A stretch of DNA of 64,000 nt from CAXSBA01 sp965277105 (lineage in GTDB: Bacteria; Spirochaetota; UBA12135; COTS27; CAXSBA01). The notes under the pieces were generated by a model. The model saw only the letters and a program-made list of their open reading frames with translations. It did not search any database and was not told the DNA's origin. The stretch lies in assembly GCA_965277105.1 (NCBI GenBank), contig OZ255710.1, forward strand, positions 434,001 through 498,000. Direction: 5' to 3'. Of this stretch, positions 23,616 to 31,714 are shown piece by piece. The first letter of the stretch is position 1, and each line of letters starts with the position of its first letter. The position numbers and the translations under genes were made by a program.

Positions 23616-24587
23616 TTATTTGATTATTTTTAGCTTATAATAGCTTTCTTTCTCTTCAGAGCGTAACTTTCTTTTTAGTAATCCTAAGAAAAAACCACTA
23701 GTATAAAAAAAGTGGCAAGAAAAAATAGTTAGCGGTAGATACCATAGCATTTTTTGGTTTTTAACAGAAGCTTTAGTAAAGACAAAGGCAAGATAAATCG
23801 CATAAAGAAAAATGCCATTACTTATAATGGTGAGAAGCAAGCTGGTATTGAAAAAAAATAGCCCAGTGGAGATGATTAAAGCAAGTGCAAATATAAAAGG
23901 GGAGTAGTTTTTTTTTGTGTTGATTTTTATTTGCTCTGCTCTACCTATCCCATAACCAAGCATTTGTTTAATGAAATTGTTTAAATTTTTTCGTTGATTT
24001 CTTTCTATATAAACTTCTGGGGTGTAATAAACTTTTTTATTTTCCTTAAGAAGCCTGCTAATTAGATCATTTTCTTCGTTGGGATATAATTTGCTATTAA
24101 ATCCGCTAATAGATTCAAATTCTTTTCTTCTAATAATAAGGTTGCATAAAATTATTTCTAAGTCATTGGTATGTCTTTTTTCACCTACCATGCTATAGCG
24201 AGAAGCTATTTTCCCCACAACTGCCTTATTGCTTAAAGTTTCTTGAGCACATAATTCAAAAAAGTTAAATGGCTTTAGTAAAAGGGATGGGCCACCTAGT
24301 ACAGTTACTTCTTGATTTTGTAAAATTTCAGCAGCTTTTTTTAAGGAAGTTTCATTAATCTTAGAATCGTTATCTAAAAAATAAATATTTTCTTTTTTGG
24401 CTTTTTTAACTGAAATATTTCTTTGAAGGGAGGGGTTGTTCCCGGAAGTAGCTATTATCTCGTAAGAGATATTCGCTTTTTTACAGCTTTTTTTTATCTC
24501 GTTTATCGTGTTTTCGATGCTCTCACTTTCACGATGAGGGATAATAAAACTAAACCCTAATTTTTTTAGATTTTTTTTTACTTGCAA
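23616..24587 (-). CDS. Family 2 glycosyltransferase with C-terminal membrane anchor
   Basis: A 323-residue GT2-type glycosyltransferase with a GT-A fold. The N-terminus (GFSFIIPHRESESIENTI) is a typical nucleotide-sugar-binding start, and LDNDSKIN supplies the DxD-like metal site at about residues 72-76. A later acidic NEENDLISRLL segment matches the ED catalytic base region. Residues about 225-300 hold two or three membrane spans, so the enzyme likely works at the inner membrane on lipid-linked or surface glycans. Donor and acceptor are unknown. It converges with argF and is not in an obvious polysaccharide cluster. Confidence 0.8.
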   Translation of the reverse strand: MQVKKNLKKLGFSFIIPHRESESIENTINEIKKSCKKANISYEIIATSGNNPSLQRNISVKKAKKENIYFLDNDSKINETSLKKAAEILQNQEVTVLGGPSLLLKPFNFFELCAQETLSNKAVVGKIASRYSMVGEKRHTNDLEIILCNLIIRRKEFESISGFNSKLYPNEENDLISRLLKENKKVYYTPEVYIERNQRKNLNNFIKQMLGYGIGRAEQIKINTKKNYSPFIFALALIISTGLFFFNTSLLLTIISNGIFLYAIYLAFVFTKASVKNQKMLWYLPLTIFSCHFFYTSGFFLGLLKRKLRSEEKESYYKLKIIK

Positions 24588-24635
24588 AATTTTTTTATTT
24601 CTAAAAATAATAAATTAGATTAAAATAGGAATAAT

Positions 24636-25784
24636 TTAAGCTATTTGTTTTTTCTGAAGACCATCTAAGAATCTATTTAAATAGAGTAGCCTAGCTTTTT
24701 TAGTTTTTTCATCTACTTGATTTTCCATTCGTGATGCTTTGGTGCCAGGACGAATGGAATAGGCGGCGGTATTGGCAAAGCTAAAATTAATCTTCTCTAA
24801 GGTCTTTAACATATTTTCAAAGTGAATATCTTTTTCTCCTGGAAAACCTACAATTAAATCGGTTCCCAAACTAACCTGTGGGATTTTTTTGCGAATCATT
24901 TCGACTTTCTCTAGGTACTCTTCTACCGTGTAGTTTCTCTCCATAAGTTTTAAAATGGTATTATCACCATGTTGTAGGGGAAAGTGAATTTCTTTCGTTA
25001 TGTTATCGTAATTCGCGATAACGTCAACTAATTCTTCGTTCACATCACTAGGGTAAGAAGTTAAAAAATTAATTTTTTTTAACCAGGTAAATCTTCTAGC
25101 AATGTCTTCTAATAGATTAGCAAAATTATATTTATCATAAGTGGTAAGGCCATAAGAATTGACGTTTTGCCCCAGAAGCACTATCTCACTAAAACCTTTT
25201 TCCTCTAAGCTAGTAATTTCTTTAAAGATATGTTCTTTTTTTCTTGAAATTTCTCTTCCCCTAGTAAAAGGGACAATGCAGAAACTACAAACTTTATTGC
25301 AGCCAAACTGAATAGAAACCCAGGCTTTTTTATCTTCTTTTCTTTTTTGATGATGGAACTCTTCTTCAAATCTTATTACTTCTTTTTCTCTTCTTTTAAT
25401 TCGTAATTTTTTAATTTGCTTTTCTAAAGGAATTCCTTCTTTTATAATAGAAGGAAGCTCTTCCATGTTATTAGTGCCAATAACATAATCAATGAAGTTA
25501 AATTTTTCTTGGATGAATTTTTTAGCGTGCTGGGGCATGCACCCCATAATGGCGAGTTTCATGGGCAGGTTATTTTTTCTTCGAAAGTGATCTAGCTCAT
25601 GAAATTTCCCCAAGACTCTCCTTTCAGCTTTATCTCTAATAGAGCAAGTATTAACTAAAACTAAATTAGCTGTTTGCCAATCTGCTGCTTCTAAGTAACC
25701 AAAATTTTCCAATAACCCCGCCATCCTCTCGGAGTCATTTTTATTCATTTGGCAGCCGTAGGTAAAGATATAATAACTTTCCAT
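24636..25784 (-). CDS. miaB: tRNA-2-methylthio-N6-dimethylallyladenosine synthase MiaB, lacking TRAM domain
   Basis: Radical-SAM methylthiotransferase acting on i6A37 of tRNAs. The N-terminal UPF0004 domain carries C11, C47 and C82, which bind the auxiliary 4Fe-4S cluster. The radical-SAM triad is C162, C166 and C169 (CNKVCSFC). The GCQMN, TCSIRDKAE and TDLIVGFPGE signatures favour MiaB over RimO or MtaB. At 382 residues it stops right after the LLYLNRFLDGLQ helix and has no C-terminal TRAM domain (about 60 residues in most homologues). Only 48 bases separate it from the next gene, so no separate TRAM remnant is possible. It lies directly behind the flagellin terminator. Confidence 0.9.
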   Translation of the reverse strand: MESYYIFTYGCQMNKNDSERMAGLLENFGYLEAADWQTANLVLVNTCSIRDKAERRVLGKFHELDHFRRKNNLPMKLAIMGCMPQHAKKFIQEKFNFIDYVIGTNNMEELPSIIKEGIPLEKQIKKLRIKRREKEVIRFEEEFHHQKRKEDKKAWVSIQFGCNKVCSFCIVPFTRGREISRKKEHIFKEITSLEEKGFSEIVLLGQNVNSYGLTTYDKYNFANLLEDIARRFTWLKKINFLTSYPSDVNEELVDVIANYDNITKEIHFPLQHGDNTILKLMERNYTVEEYLEKVEMIRKKIPQVSLGTDLIVGFPGEKDIHFENMLKTLEKINFSFANTAAYSIRPGTKASRMENQVDEKTKKARLLYLNRFLDGLQKKQIA

Positions 25785-25860
25785 AAAGAAATAAGAAAAA
25801 AATACAGTTAGTTACCTATGTTAAATAAGTAACAAACTGTATTGAAAGAAATAAGAAAAA
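25785..25860. repeat. 16-bp direct repeats flanking the flagellin terminator hairpin
   Basis: AAAGAAATAAGAAAAA occurs at 25785-25800 and again, identically, at 25845-25860. The two copies flank the inverted repeat at 25801-25843 exactly, giving the look of a small duplicated or inserted unit between flagellin and miaB. Confidence 0.8.
25796..25843 (-). terminator. Rho-independent terminator of the flagellin gene
   Basis: On the minus strand a 15-bp stem with one mismatch (arms 25829-25843 and 25801-25815, 13-base loop) is followed by a run of seven T. It lies 27 bases beyond the flagellin stop and immediately before the miaB start. Confidence 0.85.
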
Positions 25861-25869
25861 CTAAAGAGG

Positions 25870-26712
25870 TTACTGGAGTAAAGAAAGAACAGACTGAGCT
25901 CTAGTGTTAGCTTGAGCTAGCGCGGCAATATTAGCCTGGTTAACAATAGTGTTTTTAGAAAGTTCAACCACGGCTTCAGCGATGTCTAGGTCTCTAATTT
26001 TACTTTCAGCGGCTTCAGAGTTAGTGGTCGCTAAATCCACTGTTCTCATCACACTTTCAAGCCTATTTTGATAAGCTCCTAAATTAGCCCTTTGAGCGTT
26101 AACCCTATTTAAAGCTTCCTCTAAAACACCGATAGATCTCTCGGACTCTTCAATGGAATTAACCGAGATTTGATCTAAACCAAGAGAAGCAGCGTTAAAA
26201 GTAGCAATGAAAAGTTGAATCCTTTGATCGATATTAGCACCCACATGCATATACAAAGAGGCTAGGGGAACGGTTTCGTTGTTAGCTTGAGCAAATCTTC
26301 CATCAAGTAAAGGTTGCCCGTTGAAATTGGCCACTTCACTTATCCGATCTACTTCTGATACGAGTTGGTTAAGCTCTAGTTGAATGAGTTCTCGGTCTTC
26401 TTGTTGATAGATACCGTTAGCGGCTTGGACGGCTAACTCTTTTACTCTTTTAAGTAAGTTTTGCGATTCTACTAAATACCCTTCAGTTGTTTGGACGAAA
26501 GAGATGCCATTGTTAGCATTCCTGCTGGCTGCCTTCAAGCCACTTATTTGAACTCTAAACTTTTCTGAGACCGCTAAATCAGTGGGGTTATCCCCGGCTT
26601 TATTGACTCTTTGGCCAGAAGATAGAGCCTCAATGTTGTTATCGATGACACTAGAGCGGTTATTGAGAACTCTAGCTGAGTTGATAGCAGATATATTGTT
26701 ATTGATAATCAT
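25870..26712 (-). CDS. flaB: Flagellin, spirochaete FlaB-like
   Basis: Filament core protein. The 280-residue protein has both conserved flagellin helices: N-terminal MIINNNISAINSARVLNN to about residue 130, and C-terminal from about 200 (NRVNAQRANLGAYQNRLES to QSVLSLLQ). Only a short central part, MHVGANIDQRIQLFI, lies between them. That central signature and the SGQRVNKAGDNPTDLAVSEK start resemble spirochaete periplasmic-filament FlaB, and the absence of D2/D3 domains fits. A strong promoter (26770-26780), a Shine-Dalgarno GGAG seven bases from the ATG and a good terminator indicate high, monocistronic expression. No cognate chaperone or sheath gene is adjacent. Confidence 0.93.
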   Translation of the reverse strand: MIINNNISAINSARVLNNRSSVIDNNIEALSSGQRVNKAGDNPTDLAVSEKFRVQISGLKAASRNANNGISFVQTTEGYLVESQNLLKRVKELAVQAANGIYQQEDRELIQLELNQLVSEVDRISEVANFNGQPLLDGRFAQANNETVPLASLYMHVGANIDQRIQLFIATFNAASLGLDQISVNSIEESERSIGVLEEALNRVNAQRANLGAYQNRLESVMRTVDLATTNSEAAESKIRDLDIAEAVVELSKNTIVNQANIAALAQANTRAQSVLSLLQ

Positions 26713-27033
26713 TTTTTTTCTCCGAATTAAAGTTTTTCTTATATCTTTCCGACAATTAAGATAGCTATAATTATAGCATAGTTATTTTGGTTTTGATAAA
26801 ATATTTTTATTTATTTATCCCTGTATTTAGTAGTAATTTGGCTAAAAAAAGTATTTTAAGTTAATAAATTAACCCTAAAAGTTATTATCCAAGGGTAAAA
26901 AATTTAAGAATTTATAACTTTAGAAGGTTTATTTTTAGTTTGTCACAAGAATTTATGCTAAAAATCAGGGTCAAAAGAACTATAATATTTATTATTTAAA
27001 AAACTATAGCGATCACAAAGTTTAAGGGTTTCT
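26713..27033. other. Intergenic region upstream of flagellin
   Basis: A 321-base stretch. Its recognisable contents are the flagellin leader (about 50 bases), its promoter at 26770-26780, and a weak ACCCT/AGGGT hairpin around 26870-26903 that could end transcription of the 27034-27672 gene. I see no ORF. Confidence 0.4.
26770..26780 (-). promoter_or_regulatory. Extended -10 promoter of flagellin
   Basis: TATGCTATAAT on the minus strand, within the 17-base string TAACTATGCTATAATTA that is repeated exactly upstream of dctP. A TTATCA -35 candidate is 18 bases upstream of the -10. No sigma-28-type (TAAA-N15-GCCGATAA) promoter is visible. Confidence 0.65.
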
Positions 27034-27672
27034 TTATTTTTTAGGGAAAAAATAGCTGTACGTTGCTAGTGCAAAAAACATAGGCATAGCAAGTTCTAAA
27101 AGTTCCTCTAAGATAAAAAGTTTAGGGACAATACTTTCGCTAAGGGTGATCCCCAAATGATTAGCTAATTTATGCTTTAAATCAAAAATTTGGGAAAAAA
27201 CAACAGATAGCATAGCAAGAAGAATATAAAAATGATAGGGGGCTAAATTTTTTAGATTTTTAATAATTGACTTAGGATGCAGATGCTTTTTTAGAATAAA
27301 GATTACGCTATAACTAGTAGGCACTGCTATAAGTAACCCTAGTAGTTTTTCTTTATAAGGGATCTCAGTGCTAAGGTAAAGTTGAGGGTGGAAAACGTCA
27401 AACCTTGATACTTTATCTAAACCTAACTCACGTATTGCAAAAAAAATCATCATAATAATAAAGTAATGGTATTTTTTTACATATTTTAATCGTCCCCAGT
27501 AGACCATGAGAACGACGCATACCCCATAACCCATTACGGATAGATTCTCGACAATACCGTGTTCATTAAGCCATAGCTTTCTGCTTTCTTGATCTAAAAA
27601 ATTAAGAGAAAAAAAAGCTATTGAAATTCCTAATAGGGAAAGTGTTAAAATTTTAAAATAATGGAAAATCAT
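27034..27672 (-). CDS. Unknown multi-spanning membrane protein
   Basis: A 212-residue protein with six or seven predicted membrane spans and no family I can name with confidence. Notable conserved-looking acidic positions sit near or in the membrane: WLNEHGIVENLSVMGYG, AIRELGLDK and FILEELLELAMPMFF. E-x-x-E pairs of this type occur in uncharacterised membrane families. A TATGCTTAAT extended -10 lies about 30 bases upstream (27703-27712), followed by the palindromic ATCGATAATTATC just before the ATG. It stands alone between flagellin and the TRAP transporter. The function is unknown. Confidence 0.65.
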   Translation of the reverse strand: MIFHYFKILTLSLLGISIAFFSLNFLDQESRKLWLNEHGIVENLSVMGYGVCVVLMVYWGRLKYVKKYHYFIIMMIFFAIRELGLDKVSRFDVFHPQLYLSTEIPYKEKLLGLLIAVPTSYSVIFILKKHLHPKSIIKNLKNLAPYHFYILLAMLSVVFSQIFDLKHKLANHLGITLSESIVPKLFILEELLELAMPMFFALATYSYFFPKK

Positions 27673-27702
27673 TGATAATTATCGATAAGCTAGGAAAGTA
27701 AA

Positions 27703-27712
27703 ATTAAGCATA
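27703..27712 (-). promoter_or_regulatory. Extended -10 of the 27034-27672 gene
   Basis: TATGCTTAAT on the minus strand, matching the TATGC-TATAAT style of this window, about 30 bases before the ATG. Confidence 0.4.
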
Positions 27713-27998
27713 CAATAAAATAAGAAATTCTTGTAAGAAATATCACTAATACTTTTAATTAGATAATTTCAAAAATGAAATTAGTTCTTTTAATGATTAA
27801 GCCGGTTGTTAAAAAAAACTATTAGTTGTTTATTATAAATCAAGATAGTAGAATTAAGAAAAATGTCAAAAAATTATATTTAAAGCAAAATTGCTAATTT
27901 TTTATATTATTCTTTTTATGCTACTAGCTAGCCAGCAAAGGATACTTTTATCCATGTAATACTTTAGTTTTTCAAAATTCATCACACGTCTTTTGCTA

Positions 27999-28023
27999 TA
28001 AAAATGCTATCAGCGCATCTTTT
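27999..28023 (-). terminator. Probable terminator after dctM
   Basis: On the minus strand AAAAGATGC pairs with GCATTTTT (one G-U pair) around a seven-base loop, with a T-rich 3' side, about 50 bases beyond the dctM stop. Confidence 0.55.
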
Positions 28024-28072
28024 TTATTAAGAGAAAATGGTTTTTTAAAAATAATAATAATTATTAACCGAA

Positions 28073-29353
28073 TTAATCGAATCCATAAAATTCCGGGAAA
28101 ATTACAATAGTTGCTAGTACGATTAGTTGGAGGGCAATAAAGGGTAGTACTCCACGGTACATTTGGGTAGTTTTAATGCTTTTATCAGCTACCCCTCGTA
28201 AATAAAACAAACTAAATCCAAAAGGAGGAGTCAAGAAAGAAGATTGTAAATTCATTGCGACTAATACGGCAAACCAGAGCATATTAATATTCAGTGCTTC
28301 GGCAACAGGAACCATAAGAGGGACAATGATTAACGATATTTCTACAAAATCGATAAAAAAGCCTAAAACAAAAATAAGTAACATAGTTAATATGATGAAT
28401 CCCCATTTTTCTCCGGGCATACTTAGGATAAACTCTTCAATAATAGCATCTCCACCAGTATACGTAAGTACCATTGAAAATGCAGTAGCCCCAATGAGAA
28501 TAGCAAATATCATAGCGGTAATTCTTACTGATTGCTTGCTAGATTCTATGAGCATGGTAATCGAAAATCGTCTATATAATAACGCTAAAAAAATGGCACC
28601 GACAGCTCCAATAGATGAAGATTCCGTCGGGGTAGCAACGCCGGAAAAAATAGAGCCAAGTACCACAATAATTAGTGTGAGTGGGGGGATAATGGCCTTT
28701 AAGGCTTTTTTATAGACCAAAGATAAAGGTTCGTTAGTAGAAATTGCTGGAGCAATATCTTTTTTAATAAAACTAATGATAATAACATACACCAAATACA
28801 CGCCGATAAGCACTAACCCTGGAATTAGCGCTGCTTTAAACAAGTCCCCGATAGGTTCCCCGACGACATCTCCTAAAATGATTAATACAATAGAAGGAGG
28901 AATAATTTGCCCTAAAGTTCCCGATGCGCAGATAACCCCAGTGGATAGAGAATGGCTATATTTATATTTCATCATTACTGGAAGCGAAATAATTCCCATA
29001 GCAATAACGCTAGCTCCGACTACGCCGGTAGATGCTGCTAGCAAACTTCCAACAAGGATTGTTGAAATAGCCAATCCACCTCGAATCCTGCGAAATAAGG
29101 TCCCCATAGATTCTAATAAATCTTGAGCAATTTTTGCTTTTTGGAGGATAAGCCCCATGAAAATAAATAACGGGATGGCAATTAAAATAGTATTATTCAT
29201 CACGTTCCAAATCCGGTAAGGCATCAAGGCAAATAATTCAGGGCCCTTGGCAATAAGCCCAAAAATAACAGCTAAACCCCCAAAAGTAAAAGCAACAGGA
29301 AAGCCAATTATTAAAAAGGCCAAAGCCATAAAAAACATAATAACACCTAGCAT
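28073..29353 (-). CDS. dctM: TRAP transporter large permease (DctM)
   Basis: Twelve-helix sodium-coupled membrane subunit that carries the solute. The 426-residue protein has FMALAFLIIGFPVAFTFGGLAV at the N-terminus, LLAASTGVVGASVIAMG, GQIIPPSIVLIILGD, VGAIFLALLYRR, and LGFFIDFVEISLIIVPLMVP and LTPPFGFSLFYLRG in the second half, all typical of DctM/DedA-like TRAP permeases. It starts one base after the dctQ stop. With dctQ and dctP it makes a complete transporter. It is last in the operon. Confidence 0.95.
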   Translation of the reverse strand: MLGVIMFFMALAFLIIGFPVAFTFGGLAVIFGLIAKGPELFALMPYRIWNVMNNTILIAIPLFIFMGLILQKAKIAQDLLESMGTLFRRIRGGLAISTILVGSLLAASTGVVGASVIAMGIISLPVMMKYKYSHSLSTGVICASGTLGQIIPPSIVLIILGDVVGEPIGDLFKAALIPGLVLIGVYLVYVIIISFIKKDIAPAISTNEPLSLVYKKALKAIIPPLTLIIVVLGSIFSGVATPTESSSIGAVGAIFLALLYRRFSITMLIESSKQSVRITAMIFAILIGATAFSMVLTYTGGDAIIEEFILSMPGEKWGFIILTMLLIFVLGFFIDFVEISLIIVPLMVPVAEALNINMLWFAVLVAMNLQSSFLTPPFGFSLFYLRGVADKSIKTTQMYRGVLPFIALQLIVLATIVIFPEFYGFD

Positions 29354-29354
29354 C

Positions 29355-29909
29355 TTAGTTTCTATCCTCTACTTTAAAACATAAATATTGCCTTATTTTT
29401 AAAGGAGCGTAGGTATTTAATACAACATTAAGGTTGGTTACTAGCATATGCAGTGAGGCGAGAATGATTAAGGCAGAAGATAATGGGATCATTGCTTTAA
29501 TAGCCCATCTATGAGTAAGGCCTCCGGGGTCCCCGCTTTTTTCCATAGTACTTAAAGCGTCTAAACTAAAATCTATCCCATACCAAATAACTAATACTGC
29601 TAGAGGGATAATAAAAAATATCACTCCTAAAACGTTAATAAGTGCTTTAGTGTTGGGGTTAAATTTTTCATATAAAAAATCGACTCTAACGTGCTCATCA
29701 TGAATAATAGTATATGAAATCCCAACCAAAAACATACTCGAAAATAGATGCCACTCTAACTCTTGCAATGCTATGGAAACATCATTAAAAATATAACGCA
29801 GGATAACATCATAAACAATATTTATAGTAGTCCCCAATAATAATAAGACACATATAATCCCAATAAATTTAAAAAGTTTATCTAGGATTGTAATAATGCT
29901 TTTAAACAT
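29355..29909 (-). CDS. dctQ: TRAP transporter small permease (DctQ)
   Basis: Four-helix small subunit that forms the membrane complex with DctM. The 184-residue protein has hydrophobic segments at about 12-35, 50-70, 90-112 and 135-160, and the family motif region LQELEWHLFSSMFLVGISYTIIHDEHVRVDFLYE. The DHVRVD-like motif is characteristic of DctQ. It is 92 bases downstream of dctP; that gap contains a strong hairpin that probably reduces dctQM expression relative to dctP. Confidence 0.92.
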   Translation of the reverse strand: MFKSIITILDKLFKFIGIICVLLLLGTTINIVYDVILRYIFNDVSIALQELEWHLFSSMFLVGISYTIIHDEHVRVDFLYEKFNPNTKALINVLGVIFFIIPLAVLVIWYGIDFSLDALSTMEKSGDPGGLTHRWAIKAMIPLSSALIILASLHMLVTNLNVVLNTYAPLKIRQYLCFKVEDRN

Positions 29910-29952
29910 AGGAGCTTACAACATTAACATTATTGAAATAGTAAATATTTTT

Positions 29953-29988
29953 AAAAAAGGCATAGCCATTTTTATGACCATGCCTTTT
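29953..29988 (-). terminator. Intercistronic terminator/attenuator between dctP and dctQ
   Basis: On the minus strand a 15-bp stem with two G-U pairs (arms 29974-29988 and 29955-29969) closes a four-base AAAA loop and ends in a run of six T. It begins 14 bases after the dctP stop. Partial termination here would give more binding protein than permease. Confidence 0.8.
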
Positions 29989-30001
29989 AGTTAGGTTTAA
30001 A

Positions 30002-31117
30002 CTATTGTAAACTGTTTAAATAAGCTAAATCAGAAATTTCAGACCATACTCTAACTTTTTCCATATAATCTTGTTGCGAAGAGATAATTTTCGCTGCCAT
30101 ATCACTTTCTGCCGATTGGTCTTTTAAGAGTTTTTCATTAGCCTTTTTCATTGCGGCAATTACTGATTTAGGGAAAGTTTTTATCTGAATGTTTGGAAAC
30201 TCTGCTTTCATACTTTCCCAGTTTTTGGCGCTTTCGTGAGTAGATAAGACATACATGTCCCAGGCACCTAACTTCATCGATAATTTTAAAATCTCTTGTA
30301 AATCTTTAGGCATTGATTCTAATTTTTCTCTGTTAATGAGAAAATTAAGCTCAGTTGCCGGCTCATGCCACCCAGTATAGTAGTAAGGGGCAATTTTATG
30401 GAAGCCCATTCTTAGGTCAAGGGAAGGTCCCACCCATTCTAGAGCGTCAATAGTTCCTCGGTCCAAAGCTGTGTATAATTCCCCTGGAGGAATATTAGTC
30501 GGTTTTGCTCCCATTTCAGCGAGCACTTCACCAGCAAATCCTGGGATACGCATTTTAAGGCCTTGTAAATCTCCTACCGAATTAATCTCTTTTTGGAACC
30601 AACCGCCCATCTGGTTTCCGGTATTTCCACCATTAATAGATACAAGATTATGCTTGGAATACACTTCGTCCATAAGTTCATTTCCCCCACCATATTCAAA
30701 CCAGGCCCACTGCTCAGGCGTAGTCATCCCAAAGGGCATAGTCGTGAAATAAAGGGTTTCAGGGACTTTTCCCTTATAATAATAAGAAGCAGTATGTCCT
30801 AAGTCGTATTGTCCGCTTTTAACTAAATCAAAAATACCCAGTGCTGCTTTATGCTTGCCGGCATCGTCAATTCGAATATTAATCCTACCCCCAGACATTT
30901 CGTTAGCGTACTTGGCGGCATTTTTTACTGCATCGGTAAAAATAGGTAACGAGCTAGGCCAAGTCATTGCTAGAGTCAGGTCATATACTTCATCACTCCT
31001 TGATCCTTCGTTTGAGCTGTTAGCAGATGCATCATTACCTCCACAAGAGAATAATAAAAGCAAACTAATAATTAGTCCAACAACTAAGATATTGTATTTT
31101 TTTTTATGTAACATCAT
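30002..31117 (-). CDS. dctP: TRAP transporter substrate-binding lipoprotein, TakP-like
   Basis: Periplasmic solute receptor of the DctP family. The signal sequence ends in a lipobox (LLFSCGG), so it is lipid-anchored. The body carries LQGLKMRIPGFAGEVLAEMGAKPTNIPPGELYTALDRGTIDALEWVGPSLDLRMGFHKIAPYYYTGWHEP. This pattern is that of the TakP branch, whose known members bind pyruvate and other 2-oxo acids or lactate. I therefore infer a monocarboxylate or 2-oxo-acid substrate. The frame is open to 31144, but a GGAGG Shine-Dalgarno at 31123-31127 points to the ATG ATG pair at 31117/31114. The promoter is at 31175-31185. Confidence 0.94.
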   Translation of the reverse strand: MMLHKKKYNILVVGLIISLLLLFSCGGNDASANSSNEGSRSDEVYDLTLAMTWPSSLPIFTDAVKNAAKYANEMSGGRINIRIDDAGKHKAALGIFDLVKSGQYDLGHTASYYYKGKVPETLYFTTMPFGMTTPEQWAWFEYGGGNELMDEVYSKHNLVSINGGNTGNQMGGWFQKEINSVGDLQGLKMRIPGFAGEVLAEMGAKPTNIPPGELYTALDRGTIDALEWVGPSLDLRMGFHKIAPYYYTGWHEPATELNFLINREKLESMPKDLQEILKLSMKLGAWDMYVLSTHESAKNWESMKAEFPNIQIKTFPKSVIAAMKKANEKLLKDQSAESDMAAKIISSQQDYMEKVRVWSEISDLAYLNSLQ

Positions 31118-31174
31118 GTTTACCTCCGATTTTTTTTTTTGCATTATTTATTTTCTATAATTAGAATAGATTTA

Positions 31175-31185
31175 ATTATAGCATA
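31175..31185 (-). promoter_or_regulatory. Extended -10 promoter of dctP
   Basis: TATGCTATAAT on the minus strand, within a 17-base string identical to that at the flagellin promoter. The predicted leader is about 50 bases, as at flagellin, and contains a GGAGG Shine-Dalgarno. Confidence 0.65.
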
Positions 31186-31245
31186 GTTAGATTTTTTTAT
31201 AGAAAACTTTACTAGTTTAATGTTTCTATCATTTGTGGGTAAATT

Positions 31246-31692
31246 TTATCGGTAATTTTTTTTAATCTTTGCAATTGTTCGTTTATTTTCCTTTTCTTTT
31301 AAGGCTTGCCTTTTATCGTAGTTTTTTTTTCCTTGCCCTAAAACTATTTTTAATTTAATCAACCTGGCTTTTTGATAAATCTCTAAAGGAAGCAAGGCTT
31401 TCCCTTTTTCTTTAAGGCTACCTAATAGTTTTGCTATTTCTTTTTTCTTTAATAATAGTTTCCTAGGCATTTTGGGGTCAAGTTTATCATAGGTAGAAAA
31501 TTTAAAGTTTTTAATGTGCAGATTATGAACCCAAGCTTCGTTATTCTCAATTTTAACAAAGCTTCCTTTTAGATTAACTTCACCAGCTTTAATGGATTTT
31601 ACCTCGCTACCTTTTAAACTTATGCCCGCCTCTAACTCTTTGATAATAGTGTAATTAAAAAGAACAGATTTATTTTTAGAAAAGATTTTCAA
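31246..31692 (-). CDS. smpB: SsrA-binding protein SmpB
   Basis: Binds tmRNA and delivers it to stalled ribosomes. The 148-residue OB-fold protein shows KSVLFNYTIIKELEAGISLKGSEVKSIKAGEVNLKGSFVKI, EAWVHNLHI, RKLLLKKKEI and the basic C-terminal tail DKRQALKEKENKR that enters the mRNA channel. Its RNA partner, tmRNA, is encoded about 30 kb away at 61748-62088. It is followed downstream by the dctP promoter region, and the upstream neighbour on the same strand is the exported protein at 31715-32404, 22 bases away, so it may be third in an operon with 32409-33086. Confidence 0.96.
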   Translation of the reverse strand: MKIFSKNKSVLFNYTIIKELEAGISLKGSEVKSIKAGEVNLKGSFVKIENNEAWVHNLHIKNFKFSTYDKLDPKMPRKLLLKKKEIAKLLGSLKEKGKALLPLEIYQKARLIKLKIVLGQGKKNYDKRQALKEKENKRTIAKIKKNYR

Positions 31693-31714
31693 TAATTTTT
31701 TTTAAATTGAAAAA

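Larger units (their letters stand above)
27673..28072. other. Intergenic region between the 27034 gene and dctM
   Basis: A 400-base AT-rich region. It holds the promoter of the 27034-27672 gene at its left end and a probable terminator of the TRAP operon at 27999-28023. A small GGATA/TATCC hairpin lies in the middle. No ORF of convincing composition is visible. Confidence 0.4.
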
